Shown: positions 1 to 11,952, numbered from the stretch's first letter. The stretch is DNA of 64,000 nt from Muscardinus avellanarius (GCA_963383645.1 OY726559.1:109886235-109950234); one strand, 5' to 3'. Program-made: numbers and translations. The notes: a model not told the origin generated them from the letters alone.

Positions 1-117
1 GGGGTCTCACTGAGTTGCGAAGGGCCTCGGTAAGTAGCTGAGGCTGTCCATGAATCGCGATCCTCTGGTCTCAGCCTCCCGAATGCTGGGATGACAAGTG
101 TGCTCCATCATGCCTGT
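1..117 (-). repeat. B1-dID-like SINE, left monomer (cut by window edge)
   Basis: The reverse complement reads as the 7SL/B1-like left monomer, ending in the GGCTGAGACCAGAGGATCGCG type core. The right monomer would lie before the window. Confidence 0.8.
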
Positions 118-411
118 TTTGAGCACAGCCTCCAGCTGGCAGGTCTGGTTGGGGATGAAGGAGAATGAGGATACAGGGCCTTGGGGTGTTAGAGCACCTA
201 GAAGAAGACAGAGCCTCGGGCCCTGCAGCCGCAGGAGGGAGCGCCTGCCCTGCAGCCCCGCAGGCGGTGTCTCTTGGCGAGCTGCCCTTCTCTGGCCCTA
301 GTCTCCACGGGCCAGGCCTGCTCGTCAGAAGTCTCGGGTTTCCACTGGCCTGCCTCTCTTCTGATTTGAATGTGTGTAAATACAGAGGGAAGTTCAAGAA
401 TCGCCTGGTCA

Positions 412-597
412 AACCAGGATGTCGGGGACACACCTGTAATCCAGGCGCTGGGAGGATGAGTCAGGAGGATCACAGGTTTGGGGCTGCCTCTGCAATTTAG
501 CAAGACCCTCGGCAACCTAGCAACCTGTCTCAAAGGAAAGAAAAAGGGCTGGGGGTGTAGATTGAGGGTAGAAAGCCCCAGGGACCAACCCCAGCAG
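412..597 (+). repeat. B1-dID-like SINE, diverged
   Basis: It has a left monomer (ACACCTGTAATCC, TCAGGAGGATCACAGG), a linker with AAAGAAAAAGGGCTGGGGG, and a degraded right monomer ending ACCAACCCCAG. Confidence 0.75.
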
Positions 598-1114
598 GGG
601 TGGGTGGGGGGCTTGTGCTGATAGATAATGGGTACCTCCTGTTTTCTTTACCATCTACGAAATGCTCCTCTGTCTTGCTGAGTTGCAGCCAGAGGACCTG
701 GACCCCCTGGGTCTCAACTTTCTTGGGTGTCTAGTTGGCCAGCTGGCCCTTCCCCAGCAATCCCGAGGGCTTCTCCTGACTTAAGCAGGAGCCACGGAAG
801 AGGCGTTGCTCAGAAATGTAGCCGGGCCTTTCCTATCTCTTCCTATACCATCTTACCGTTTTCCCAAAGCCTGGGGATCGCTTCTTCCTCTCGCCTGTAC
901 CAGTACTGGGAAATGGCTTCAAAATGTATCAATAACTTCGGTACTAGAAAGCCAGGCGCTTCAGAGAAAGGGCTGCTGAGTCCCAGGCACCAAGGGGGCT
1001 TGAAAGAGAACAGGGGAAGCCCAGGGTCTTTTACATTTCTAAGAGAACTTCCCAAGGATGTAGGAGGGTACCAGGAACCTCCAAGAGATCCCAGAACTAA
1101 CACATTTTTGGGGG
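598..1114. other. Unique intron
   Basis: I see no exon, RNA gene or recognised repeat here. The open frames have no recognisable domain. Confidence 0.4.
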
Positions 1115-1433
1115 TGTAACAAAAGACTTGGGGTCTGTGCCAGAGACAGGGCAGGTCTACAGGAAGGAATCCCCATATCAAAAGACCTGCCCTGGAGAAA
1201 GGGCGGATCTAGCCTGGTCAGAAGACTGGGCATAAAGTGTCCTGGGTCCAGAAGCCTCCGGTGACCTCTTTTCAAGTCACCCCCTATACTACCTCTGGTA
1301 TGGGGCTTTATTGACTCTGTCCTATCTTTCTGTCTTTGTAATAATAAACTTATTTAAGCTTCCAGTAAGCGTTTGGGCTAGAGTTTTCTATACATAGCTC
1401 AGAACAAGAACCCGTGGCTACACCTCACTGTGA
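1115..1433 (+). mobile_element. Possible LTR fragment
   Basis: The stretch opens with TGTAACA. It carries AATAAA at 1343-1348 followed by U5-like sequence with AAGAACCCGTGGC, and ends near CACTGTGACA. This resembles the R-U5 part of a class I endogenous retrovirus LTR. No flanking duplication was found and the borders are guesses. Confidence 0.3.
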
Positions 1434-1527
1434 CAGTTTCAGGAACCCAACAGGGCCCTGGAACACCGAAACAGTTCCTGCACGGTTACCTTGCCCACTC
1501 TTAGTTTGGTTCTGCTGCTAGGGTGTG

Positions 1528-1584
1528 TTTTTTGCACTGGAGATTGACTCCAGGGACTTTCTACCTGTGTGTCACACCCCTGCC

Positions 1585-1624
<40 letters not shown>

Positions 1625-1972
1625 ATGGTACTGGGGTGGAACCCAGGGGCTTTTCTACCTCCGGGCTATACTCCCAGATCTATTTCATATTTTATTTGGA
1701 AACAGGGTCTCACTAAGTTGCTGAGAGCCTCACTTAGTAGCTGAGGCTGGCTTCGAACCTGTGTGATCCTCCTGTCTCAGCCTCCCAAGTGCAGGGATTA
1801 CAAGTGTGCACCACCATGCCCGGCTCTTTATTATGATTTTTTTTAAAGTTTTGAAACAGGGTCTAAGTTGCTGAGGGTCTCACGAAGTTGCTGAGGCTGG
1901 CTTCAAACCTGCGCTCCTATCTCGGTCTGCAGAGTTACTGGGATTACAGGTGTGTGTCACCACGCCCGGCTT
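1528..1972 (-). repeat. Older SINE split by a younger SINE and an ATT repeat
   Basis: A right monomer at 1528-1583 and a left monomer at 1836-1972 appear to be the two halves of one antisense element. Between them lie (ATT)n at 1586-1622 and a full younger antisense copy at 1626-1826. The younger copy has the GGGCTATACTCCCAGA subtype sequence. Confidence 0.75.
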
Positions 1973-2369
1973 GCGCTGTTTTCCATATCTCTTGTTATTT
2001 CCGATTAAAAGGTTGCCCTTGCCTCCGGGCTGTTGGTCGGGCTCTGCCCAGGCCAGGGCAGAGCTTCCTAGTGGGCGTCCACAGGCACCTCTCCCGTGTC
2101 TCGCAGCAGACCCCCACCCCGCCTCCATCTGGTTTCCAAACTTGGCTCTCTCCTCGATGACCACTTCCCTTGATCGCTATATGGTCCCTTTCTTCCTCCC
2201 CTCTGATAAAATTAGAAACCCCCAAAGCCTTTCCTGCTTTAATGGAGCAGGCAGGCTGCTCCTCTGCCTAAGTTGAATTTGCAAGGTGGCTCTGCCCAGC
2301 CAGGGCTGCAGGGAGCCTGCGCACCGCCTCTGCAGGTCGTGAGAGTGAATTCTATTAGGAGCCTCTCCC

Positions 2370-2561
2370 TGCACCCCAGTATTGGAAATTGAACCCAGGG
2401 GTGTTCTATCTCTGAGCAACACCCCAGCTCTTTTGATATTTTTTTTATTTTGAAACACAGTCTCTCGGAGTTGCTGAGTTTGGCCTTGAACCTGCGATCC
2501 TCCTGTCTTAGCCTCCTCACTCAGTACTGAAATTACAGGTGTGCGCCACCCTGCCTGGCCC
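2370..2561 (-). repeat. B1-dID-like SINE
   Basis: The antisense copy starts with a diverged right monomer (ATTGAACCCAGGGGTG), then a TTTTATTTTGAAACA linker, and a left monomer ending GTGCGCCACC. Confidence 0.8.
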
Positions 2562-2573
2562 TCAGACCTTTGT

Positions 2574-2660
2574 GTTTTGAGACAGGGTCTCACGAAGTTG
2601 CTCACTGCCCTGGCCTCCGGGGTTGCAGGATTCAAGGCATGTGCCTCCACGCCCGGCTTG
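2574..2660 (-). repeat. SINE left-monomer fragment
   Basis: TTTTGAGACAGGGTCTCACG followed by a shortened B1-like core and CCACGCCCGGC marks a deleted left monomer directly beside the previous copy. Confidence 0.6.
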
Positions 2661-2661
2661 G

Positions 2662-3855
2662 GAGGCCCCTGACCAAGGAGAGACCCCACGTGGAGCTGAC
2701 CTTCAGAGCTGGCCGAGCTGTCTTGGGTTTGGAGTTACTCTCTCTACAGGCACCGTGGTTTCTGCTTCCCCTCGCAAGTTCCACGTCTGTGGAAGCGTTC
2801 CCGTCACCTTTCAAGGTTGTCGCTCCACTCCAAAAAGGCTCTTGGAAGCGAAATGGCTGTTTTTTTTTTTTTTTTCTAATGAGATAATCTCACAGACGAT
2901 CAAAAGGAGCCCTTGAGAGCTGTCCCAGGGGCTTGGCAAAGTCTCCGGCTCTCTCTCTACCTCTGGTGGGGCCATAGATCTGAGACTGTTGTCCGGCAGG
3001 TATCCTTTGGCTGTCCTTGGGCAGCGGGCTGGAGACCAGAGGAGGCGCCAGGGGTGGGGAAAGAACACTGCCTCTTCTCCTCGGAGACACATTTGAAGCA
3101 GGCAGGCGCACTGGCTCCTGGCGAGCCTGCGGGAGCCGCTGTGCTGTGGGGCAAGCTTCCCGGAGGATTTCCGGGGTGCAGGGCACTGGCCCCACCCTGC
3201 CGCCCTCGGGGACCTGTCTGGATTGGGATTTCGGTGGCTGTGAAAGCTGAAATGCCAGAGATGGTGTTTCCTGAGCCCGTTGGCGGCTGCTGAGGGATGG
3301 GGTTTTGTGAGCCGTGGTTCTTCTGCGACGAGATGGGGCAGGATCTTAGCTAGAGAGCTCTTGGCGGAGTCCTCAAGTGGCACGTGAAGTAATGTTAAGT
3401 GCGGAGTGTGGCTCCTGGCCTTTAGTGGTGTTCAGTCCAGGGCGTCCCAGGCCTGTGATCCCAGTACTGGGGAGACAGTGAGATGGCAGGCTCAACCTGC
3501 TGGCTTCCTTCCTGCCCTCGGCCCTCCTGGCGTGCGAGGAGGGCAGGCGCTGGGCCTCCCCCTCGGCTCAGACCTGGGCGGCATCTTAGGGCATTTCAGG
3601 AGGCTGGTGAGGGAGGACGGGCAGAGTGTGGGAGAGTGCCGCTCATTAGGCGCTCAGGCTGGGGCAGCTGGGACGGGCTGACATTTTAATTGCACAGCGG
3701 CTGTCAGCCCTGGGTTCTTCCTATTTTCCAGGCAGTAGAAACATCATAGGTTCCAGGTCTGACCCTGTATGGCTGCCTTCAGCCTAACCTTTTGTAACCT
3801 TCTCCCGGAGAAGAAGATTCAGGCATTTCTAGGTTTGTTTTTAAAAACCTGAAGC
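2662..3855. other. Unique intron, GC-rich
   Basis: This stretch holds several overlapping open frames without recognisable domains, and a T run at 2858-2876. I see no splice-flanked exon. Confidence 0.4.
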
Positions 3856-4030
3856 TAGCAGGGTAGGGTGGCCCAGGCCTATAATCTCAGTGACTCGTAA
3901 GGCTGAGGCAGGAGGTTCCAGAGTTTGAGGGCAGCCCGGGAAACTTAGGGAGGTATTTTGGCTCAACACAAAAAATAAAAAGAACGGGGGAGTAGCTCAG
4001 TGGCAGGTGCCCTGGGTGCAGGCTCCAGCG
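3856..4030 (+). repeat. Old diverged B1/ID-like SINE
   Basis: It has a GGTGGCCCAGGCCTATAATC start, a GGCTGAGGCAGGAGG core and a right monomer with AGTAGCTCAGTGGCAGG. It is more diverged than most copies here. Confidence 0.55.
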
Positions 4031-4278
4031 CTGGAGGGGAAGGAGAGAAGAGGAGGCATAAATCAGGCAGTGAATGCCATCCGGTCGTCTGGCCCTGGAA
4101 GCGAGTGAGCCTGCACAGCCTGGGCACCCCACCTCCCGTGCAGGAAGGAGCCGGCCCTAACGTGTGGCTCCTTTCTGTGTCTAAAACACGTAATTCCAGG
4201 TTTGAGGGCAACGGCAGCAGGTCTGATTCACTTACTTGAAACTGGAAACTGTGAATTTTGTGTGCAAATCAAGTAACA

Positions 4279-4460
4279 TGCAGTCGGGAGGCTGAGATGG
4301 GAGGATGGCGGTTCGAGGACAGCCTCAGCTACTTAGTGAGGTCCTCTGCAACTCAGTGAGACCCTGTTTCCAAATAAGGAACAAAAAATAGGGCTAGGGG
4401 TGTCGCTCAGAGGTAGAATGCCCCTGGGTTCCGTCCCCAGTACTCAAAAAAAAAAAAAAA
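4279..4460 (+). repeat. B1-dID-like SINE, 5' truncated
   Basis: It lacks the first part of the left monomer. The rest is intact, ending GGGTTCCGTCCCCAGTACTC and a 14-A tail. Confidence 0.85.
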
Positions 4461-5017
4461 TGAACATGTTGGTCCAGCGGTGCCATGCAGGGCCCTGGTG
4501 CCCGCATGTGGCTCTGGGACGGGCAGTGCAGGCCAGGCCAGGGACAGGCAGCTGCTGGCCAGTAGAGCTAGGGAGCCCTGTCCATTTTCTTTGCAGAAAA
4601 GAATTGCTGGCCGCTCCCACCCCCTTCTCCAGGGCTGATTTACTCTGGGGACAGAGACGGCTGGCTGTCCAGGTGTTAAGACTCCTGCTTGAGAGCACAG
4701 TGTGTGTACACAGACACATTAGCAGTGCCGGGGCTCGACCCTCGCCACCCTCAGGCCCAGAACTCAGCCCTTGAGACCTCCCCTGAGCTGCCCTCAGAAC
4801 GGGTGTGAAGGCAGAGAAATAATCCATCAGGGGCACCAGCTTGCTCCCCTCCGGGCTTGTGTGGAGACCTGGGAGGAGCTTGCTGTGGTGCCCGGGGCCC
4901 AGGAAAACAGGCTGAAGGAAATTACATCCACACACCCCAGGTTCCGTGAGACCGTGGCAGCCCCGGAGGGCAGAGAGGTCTCCTCCAGAGAGCGTTTAAA
5001 AATTTTAGTGTGTGTGT

Positions 5018-5204
5018 ATCACTGGGGATTGAACCCAGGGCCATTCTATCTCCAAGGTACGTCCCAGCCCTTTTTATTTTGAAACAGGGACTCACTAACT
5101 TGCTGAAGGTCTCGGTAAGTTGCCGTGGCTCAGTTTGAACCTGCAGTCCTCCTGTCTCGGCCTCCCAAGTACTGGGCTCACGCATGTGTGCCGTCATGCC
5201 CAGC
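5018..5204 (-). repeat. B1-dID-like SINE, older type
   Basis: It starts ACTGGGGATTGAACCCAGGG and ends with a CCGTCATGCCCAGC left-monomer head. Its TTGCTGAAGGTCTCGG linker marks the older, less homogeneous subgroup. Confidence 0.85.
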
Positions 5205-5368
5205 TTTCCAGAGGGCTTTTAAAGTTGGGGCTTGCACTGTGGCCTCCCCGGCCCCTGGGACTGAGAAGGTGCTGGGCTGGGTTCCTCCTAGAGGATGTAG
5301 GGTGGCTGTGGAGAACACAGAGGGGGGAGTGTGCAGGGCCATGGTAAATTCCCTCTTTTTAAACCTAT

Positions 5369-5371
<3 letters not shown>

Positions 5372-5426
<55 letters not shown>

Positions 5427-5469
5427 GAAGGAGGAGGAGGAGGAGGAGGAGGAGGAGGAGGAGGAGGAG
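5372..5469 (+). repeat. (GA)n(GGA)n microsatellite
   Basis: About 50 bp of GA repeats run into about 45 bp of GGA repeats, all purine on the + strand. The Arg/Glu and Ser/Leu-rich open frames across it are artefacts of the repeat. Confidence 0.95.
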
Positions 5470-5831
5470 TTCTCCTTGTTCTGATTCATAGGACGACCCT
5501 GCCATCCATTTCTGGGGTTGGCAAACCAGGTCTGCAGCCAGATCTGTCTCTTCCCTCCTGTGTTCACAGTGTTACCTGAAGCCCGGCCAGGCCACTTGTC
5601 TGGTGGCTTTGGTACAAGGACAGCATCGTGCATTTGCGGTGGGGACGCTCTATCCCGCAGAGCCTGCGTATTTGCTGTTCTGGCCTCGGCTGGGAGACCT
5701 TTGCCAACATCTGCAACGCGCTGTGCCTCATTCTACCCTGAGAGGGTGGGACTGTTAGGTTTCACACCATAGCGATCCTTTTTATTGATGTACAAGTATC
5801 CTTATTTGTTATTGCTTGCAAATTAAGTGAG

Positions 5832-5925
5832 AGCGGGGTGTGGTGGTGCACACCTGTATTCCCAGGACTGGGGAGTCTGAGACCAGAGGATCATCGTTGT
5901 GAGATCTGCCTCACAACTTAGCCGG
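5832..5925 (+). repeat. SINE left-monomer fragment
   Basis: GGGGTGTGGTGGTGCACACC and a diverged B1 core are present. The right monomer is missing. Confidence 0.65.
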
Positions 5926-6310
5926 GGGATCTGTGGGTGGTGTCGTGTGTCGCCCTGGGGAAAGCGGCTGCAGTGGGCGTGTGGCATAGTTACTCTGTGA
6001 GGGGTGCTAGTGCAGAGGAGCCCTGGGTGCTGCGTCTGGCATCCGCGTGGACTGGAGGCCTGGATTTCCTTCCTGGTGACGTCCTAGGACTGTGTCCTGG
6101 CTTCTGGACAGCAGGAGTTCTGGGAAGTCCTGGACACAGAGCCAGAGTCCCAGTGGCCCTAGAGGACCTTGTGCATCACCTCTAGGCACTGGACGTCTCT
6201 GCATTGGGCAGCCAGGTGCTGGACAGCCCAGGGGGATGGACAGACTGGAAACCAGGGCAGGCTGGCCTGGATATTTTGTGAGACATTCACTATTTAAAAT
6301 GTTTCAGGTT

Positions 6311-6508
6311 GCCTGGCATAGTGGGCAAACTTGTAATCACAGCATTTGGGAGGCTGAGACAGAAGGATCAAGTTTCAGGGACAGACCTAGCTTACTTAGT
6401 GAGGCCCTTTGCAACTCAGTGAGACTCTGTTTCAAAATAAAGAATAAAAAAATCAGGCTTGGGGTGTAGCTCGGAGGTAGAACGCCCCTGGGTTTCATTC
6501 CCAGTGCT
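6311..6508 (+). repeat. B1-dID-like SINE
   Basis: A complete dimer ending GGGTTTCATTCCCAGTGCT abuts an antisense left-monomer fragment with no tail between them. Confidence 0.85.
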
Positions 6509-6599
6509 GAGGGTCTTGCTAAATTGTTGAGGCTGGCCTTGAACCTGAGATCCTCTTCCCAAGTACTAGGATTATAGGTGTGCGCCACTGTATCTGGCC
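6509..6599 (-). repeat. SINE left-monomer fragment
   Basis: GGGTCTTGCTAAATTGTTG to GTGTGCGCCACTG is an antisense left monomer of the older subtype. It probably belongs to an element disrupted by the preceding insertion. Confidence 0.65.
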
Positions 6600-7117
6600 T
6601 TGTTTTATTTATTTATTGTTCTCTTCTATTTCACATTTCTTAAGCCCTGGCCCAGGCCCTGGAGACAGGATCGTGGCTGGCCAGCCCCTGCAGCTGCTTA
6701 CTGTGGCCCCTTCCCATCTGTCCTGTCCTCCACGGCCACTTTTGGTCCCCATCCTCTTCCCGTCCAGGCCGCCTGCACGGCCGCCCTCTCTCCGAGTTCC
6801 GAAGCGCTTTCTTGGCACATTCCACGTGGCTCACGGCCCACCTTGTATTTCTGTAGCTGTTTAATGCAGCCTTCACAGAAAGAGCTAAGTCTTATCTATC
6901 TTTAATCCCAAGTGCTTCTAAAAGTTCCTGGCACATCCGTATCCTTGGTAAATATCGAAATGGACGGATTCTAATTCAGTTTAGCCATCCTTTACAATTT
7001 CTCCGCCTTGCCGCTTGCTGGCATTCTGGAGCAAAGAGTTCTTTGTGGCAGGGACCAGCTCTCTAGAGTGCTTAGGCGTGTCTCTCCCGTCCACCCCCAT
7101 AGGCCGTTGCATCCTCT

Positions 7118-7245
7118 GGGGTTGAAACAGGGTCTCGGTACATTGCTGGGGGTCTCCGCATAGCTGAGGCCGGTCTCAGAACCCTGCTCCTCCGGTCTCA
7201 GGCTCCCAGGAGCTGGCATTGCAGGCACGTGGCACCGTGCCAGGC
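7118..7245 (-). repeat. Diverged SINE left monomer
   Basis: TTGAAACAGGGTCTCGG and a B1-like core ending GTGGCACCGTGCCAGGCT are present. No right monomer can be seen upstream. Confidence 0.6.
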
Positions 7246-8671
7246 TCAGGAGGTCAGGAGGAAGAGTCTGACCTGCCCTAGCAGGCGTGGGGCGTGGCCA
7301 CCCTCTCTGCACCCTCTGCAGTCACCTCCGGGCTCCCGCGGGGAACTGACTGAGCCAGCTGTGGCCGCTGCCCCAAGGTCTGCAGTGCCACCCCGTGCTG
7401 CCCTTGCTCATTCCATTCCCGTCCTCACCCACATGTGTGCCTACATGCAGACGGCAAATCCAGGGCGGGCCAGCCCCGTTTGGGAGATGCAGACCGTCGA
7501 GCTTTTTTATTGTTGGAGCTCAGGCTGCCGCGGCCCAATACCGTGATGTGGTGACTTGGCAGGAGGCTGCGTTTTCTCGCAGTGGTGGAGGCTGCTGACC
7601 CGGGCACCCGCAGGGTCGGGGCTGGGGAGGGCTCTCCCGGGGCTGCCCTAGGCCAAAGCACGAGGCAAGGGGTGGCTTCCCCCAACCCCGTCCTCACCCG
7701 GGTTGGGTTAAGAACACCCTCCACGCCTATCCCAGTGCCTCATTTGACATGGGCGACTCCCTAAGAGCCCCATCTCCACATCTACTCACTATCTCGCACA
7801 GCTGGCACGCACGCTCCACGCTCAGGAAGACAGATCTGCTCGCTCGCGGCCTGCAGCTTTCAGTCTGCACCTCTGTTATCCGCTGGTGCTGCTGCCAAGC
7901 GCAGGCTGGGCTGCAGTTCCTCAGGGTATGATGGCAGGGAACAGGGAGCGAGGGGAAGGAGTTGGTACCCAGCGGGAGCGAGGTGCTCCCGGAGCTTGAG
8001 CTCTGGGGGACGTTTCCTTTCAAACCCTGGCCGGCTTCGACCTGCCAACCTGGGGGATGTTTGAAATCAGTCCGCGGACCTACTCTTGGTGATTCTTTTC
8101 TGTCTTTCAGAGGGCTAAGTTGCCTTCGGGTGTGGTGAGAAGCTCGCGGGGCTGTCTTTTTCCTGTCTGAGTTCTTGTTGATTGTGGAGACCCTGTGGGG
8201 AGCTACTTTTCTTCCGCTGTGGGCAGGCGGCTCCACTGTCCACACAGCTGACAGTGTCCTGATCGCTGACCACTGACACTGACAAGGGTCTGAGGGCTCT
8301 GCCTTCAAGAAGATCTGCTAGTTAAGAGTGCTGGGCCCGGGTCAGTCCTGGACGGCCTCATCTTTAAACTACATATGTGAGTCTCACTCCCCAAAAGAGA
8401 ACTTTGCAGGAAGCTGGTCGAAGACCTAGAGATCGGGTGGTCGGTACAAGCACTGAAGGATTCGGGGGCAGGAGCCTGGCTGTCACCTCGGGGGAACCGT
8501 AGCGGGTGAACCTCCACACAGACTGTGGACGGAGGTGCTTTGTGGGCATTACTGAGGGCCCCGGAGCACACCGCTCTGCTTTACACTTGAAGCTTAGGGA
8601 AAGGCGAGACAGGTCACCAGGGGGCCTCCGCATGAGGCTGGGAAGCGTTCAGTGGCATGAAAGAGTCAGGC
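7246..8671. other. Unique intron
   Basis: This stretch of about 1.4 kb is free of young repeats. A 193-codon antisense frame at 7727-8308 shows no known domain and no splice context. Confidence 0.4.
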
Positions 8672-8902
8672 TGGCCAGGTGCGGCTACACACGCTTTTCA
8701 TACCAGTACTTGGGAGGCTGAGACAGGAGGATCACAGGTTCAAGGCCAGCCTCAGCTACTTAGTGAGGCCCTCTGCAACTCAGTGAGACCCTGTTTCCAA
8801 ATAAAGACTAAAAAAATAGGGCTGGGGGTGTACCTACCTCGGAGGTCGAATGCCCCTGGGTTCCATCCCCAGTACTGCAAAAATAAAATAAAATAAAATA
8901 TA
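8672..8902 (+). repeat. B1-dID-like SINE with AAAAT-rich tail
   Basis: A complete dimer has a 4-bp insertion in the A box region (GTGTACCTACCTCGG). Its tail of AAAAT units runs to 8902. Confidence 0.9.
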
Positions 8903-9701
8903 ATGAGGCAAAGCAAAGAAATATCCCGGTGCATAGCACCGGGCATAGTAACCAGCCTTCCTTTCCTAGGGCCCAGCTCCCTCAGTCTAAAGGAGGCGCA
9001 GGCCGCTGGCTGCTGAAGAGTTTTGCTGCGGGAGGAGCTGCTCCCTGCCCTCTGGGGCGGCCATCTTTGCTGACAGGTTGCAGCTGCCAGAGTTGCCAAA
9101 TCCAAGAAGCAGAGACCTTTCCCCTAGCCTGGGCTGCATGCTCTGGAACACAGGGGTGCCCTCAGCCCCCTCCCCCCGGGGCCGAATTCCAATGGAGGCT
9201 GAATTGCCCAATCTGCAGTCATACCTGTCTCTCTACGTGTTTGCAAATCTCCCTCTGGATGAATTAAGAGCCTTCTCGACTTTGGCCAGGCTGCCTGGAG
9301 GCCAGCCCAGCTTGCAGATGCTGTGCCAACTTCCCGGGCGTGTGCCCGTGCCCGCTGAGTTTACGAGTGACCCCAGCTCTCCCCTGGAAGTGCCAGGCCC
9401 CCGGCTCTGGGGACGGCGCCACCGCTCCCGTAGTCCTCTGAAAGGACGCCTTTGTCCTGCAGGTGTGGCCGTGCAGCGGAGGCTGAGCCAGCTCTGTCCC
9501 TCCTGTCCTTGAAACTAGAGTGAGTCTCACTGGTCCTCCCGAGCCTCCTTCATGGCATTTATTCAGTTTCTAAAACGCAGGGCTGTTCCAGGGACCTTGA
9601 AGAGAGACAGCTGGAGGCCTGTGGTCCTGTTCTCCCGGAGCAGGGTCTGCAGCACAGGATTCAGTGGGAACCTGAGGGGCCCTTTTTAAATACTGGTATT
9701 T
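8903..9701. other. Unique intron
   Basis: No exon or repeat is recognised. A 144-codon + frame at 9078-9512 lacks recognisable domains. Confidence 0.4.
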
Positions 9702-9916
9702 GAGGCTGGGGGTGGTGACGCACGCTTGTCATCTCAACATTTGGGAGGCTGAGACAGGAGGATCGCGGTCCGTGGACAGCCTCAGCTACTTAGCGAGGCC
9801 CTTTGCAACTCAGTGAGACCCTGTTTCCAAAGAAGAAATACAGTCAGGCTGGGGGTTTAGCTCAGAGCTAGAATGCCTGTGGGTTCAATCCCCAGTGCCC
9901 CCCGCCCCACAAAGAC
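9702..9916 (+). repeat. B1-dID-like SINE
   Basis: A complete dimer ends GGGTTCAATCCCCAGTGC and a short C- and A-rich tail. A T-rich and GT-rich tail of the next, antisense element follows. Confidence 0.88.
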
Positions 9917-9941
9917 TTTTTTTTTATTCTTTTTTTTTTTT

Positions 9942-9946
<5 letters not shown>

Positions 9947-9985
<39 letters not shown>
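9947..9985 (+). repeat. (GT)n microsatellite
   Basis: About 19 GT units grow out of the T tract of the antisense SINE that follows. Confidence 0.95.
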
Positions 9986-9986
<1 letters not shown>

Positions 9987-10160
9987 TACTGGGGGTAGAA
10001 TCCAGGGACTTTCTACTTCCAGGCTACACCCCAGTCCTATTTTATAATTTATTTGGAAACAGGGTTTCACTGAGTTGCTGAGAGCCACACTAAGTAGCTG
10101 AGGCTGGCTTTGAACCTGTGCAATCCTCCTGTCTCAGCCTCCAAAGCATTGGGATTACAA
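9984..10160 (-). repeat. B1-dID-like SINE, TATACTCCCAGA-type relative
   Basis: The antisense dimer carries TTTATTTGGAAACAGGGT and GAGAGCCACACTAAGTAGC. The left-monomer head is missing after GGGATTACA. Confidence 0.85.
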
Positions 10161-10188
10161 AAAGACTTCCTTCTTTTAGAAGGAATCT

Positions 10189-10377
10189 AGCTGGGTGTGG
10201 TAGCACATACTTGCCCTCCTAGTACATGGGAGGCTGAGACACAGGAGGATTGCAGGTTCTAGTTTAGCCTCAACAACATAGCAAGACCCTCAACAACTCA
10301 GTGAGACCCTCTTTCAAAAATAGCAAATAAAATAGGTCTGGGAGTGTAGCTCAGACCTAAAATGCCCCTGGTTCATG
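10189..10377 (+). repeat. B1-dID-like SINE
   Basis: A complete but diverged dimer has a 2-bp insertion in the core (GAGACACAGGAGG) and a right monomer ending CCCTGGTTCATG. Confidence 0.8.
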
Positions 10378-10388
10378 TGTGTGTGTGT

Positions 10389-10585
10389 GGTAATGGGGTT
10401 GAGCCCAGGGACATCCTACCTTCCAGCTACATCCCCCCAGCCCGTTTAGTTTTCATTTTGAAACAGGGTCTGTCTATGTTGCCGAGGGTCTCAGTAAATT
10501 GCTAAGGCTGGCCTCGAACCTGCGATCCCCCTGTGTCTCAGCCTCTCAGGTACGGGGATTACAGGTGTGTGCCACCATGCCCAAC
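10389..10585 (-). repeat. B1-dID-like SINE, older type
   Basis: The antisense dimer starts GGTAATGGGGTTGAGCCC and ends GTGTGCCACCATGCCCAAC. It lies head to head with the preceding element. Confidence 0.85.
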
Positions 10586-11257
10586 TTCCCTTTTCCCTTT
10601 TGGGTAACTACTGCTGGTCTCCTCGGGCAGGCAGGTGGACACAGTAGCTGCTCCTCTGCCTAGCTGTGGTGACTGTTACCTGAGAGAGAGTGGGCAGCGC
10701 TGGCTTCTAGGGACTCGGCCACGCAGGGAGCTTTCCTTTTCTGGGAATCTCTCCAAGGCCCTCGGTTCAGGGCTGTACGTTGTGCCTCTCTCGACTGAGA
10801 CTCGTCTCAGAGCCGATCGATCGATGGCTTGGAAAAACATTCCCGGAACTTGCGGCTTTCATCCACTGTGCCCCTGGGAAAGAGCACACTGGCAGAGGAA
10901 GCAGCACAACTGCTGTCTCTGCGTGGCCGGGGTGACGGTGCTGAAGGACCCAGAGTCCTCCCCCTGTCTGCCGCCTTGTGTGCGCTGGGACCCGGGCATC
11001 TATTGGGTGTGGTGCTTGCAGACCTCAGCTTCTGCCGTGTAAGCAGGTGCGGCCCTGGGAGCCGGGAAGTGGAGGGACCACATCTGCCGACGCACGGGCG
11101 TCCAGGGTGGGCTTTGGATCATGGCCGCATGGACCCGCCGCCTGCCTATCTTTCCGTCCGGCTCCGCGTCTCTCACTCTGCGTTCTCTCTCCAGCCTCAG
11201 CACAAGGGCTCCTGACATTTCACACATGAAGGTAGATTCTCCTTATCATCTTCTTGG
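10586..11257. other. Unique intron
   Basis: No exon or repeat is recognised. The overlapping + frames between 10635 and 11229 have no known domain. Confidence 0.4.
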
Positions 11258-11410
11258 AGCCAGGTGTAGTGACACACATCTGTCATCCCAGTGCTTGGGA
11301 GACTGAGACAAGAGAATCACAGGTTCGAGGCCAGCCTCAGTAACTTAGCAATGCCCTTGGCAATTTAGCTAGACTGTTTCAAAACTAAAAATCAAAAGTG
11401 CTGGGGCTGA
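11258..11410 (+). repeat. SINE left monomer and linker
   Basis: GCCAGGTGTAGTGACACACATC through AGTGCTGGGGCTG forms a left monomer. Its right half is cut by the next element. Confidence 0.75.
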
Positions 11411-11553
11411 AGCCGGGGATAGTGGCGCACGCTTATCATCCCAGCATCTGGGAGGCTGAGACGGGAGGATGGCGGTTCACGGACAGCCTCAGCTACTTAG
11501 TGAGTGAGGCCCTCCACATATCAGTGAGATCCTGTTTCAAAAGCAAGAATAAA
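11411..11553 (+). repeat. SINE interrupted by the next copy
   Basis: A left monomer ends in the linker AGCAAGAATAAA, which is the duplicated target of the following insertion. The linker resumes at 11769. Confidence 0.8.
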
Positions 11554-11768
11554 GCCGGGCGTGGTGGTGCACGCTTATAATCCCAGCATTCGGGAGGCTG
11601 AAACCGGAGGATCATGGTTTGCGGACAGCCTCAGCTACTTAGTGAGGCCCTCTGCAACTCAGTGAGACCCGATTTCAAAATAAAGAATAAAAAATAGGGC
11701 AGGGGCTGTAGCTCAGAGCTAAAATGCCCCTGGGTTCCATCCCCAGACCCACAAAAAAAAAAAAAAAA
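11554..11768 (+). repeat. Complete nested SINE with 12-bp target duplication
   Basis: The element runs from GCCGGGCGTGGTGG to CCCCAGACCCAC and an A tail. AGCAAGAATAAA occurs immediately before (11542-11553) and after (11769-11780), which proves retroposition into the linker of the previous SINE. It carries the CCCCAGACC 3' variant. Confidence 0.93.
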
Positions 11769-11952
11769 AGCAAGAATAAAAAATAGGTCATCTGGAAGAA
11801 AAATGAAATAGAAACATGGTTTCTGCCTGGTGGTCTGGGTGTCTACATTCCTGGCCTAGTGGTCATAATACCAACCTGGCTTCCTGTTCAAAGTCTTTTT
11901 AACATTTTATTTGGAACGTTCAGTATGTAAAATCTTTAAGAAAATGGTTCCC

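Noticed and set aside
7727..8308. 193-codon antisense frame
   Set aside because: No known motif or homologue recognised, and no promoter or splice signals tie it to a transcript.
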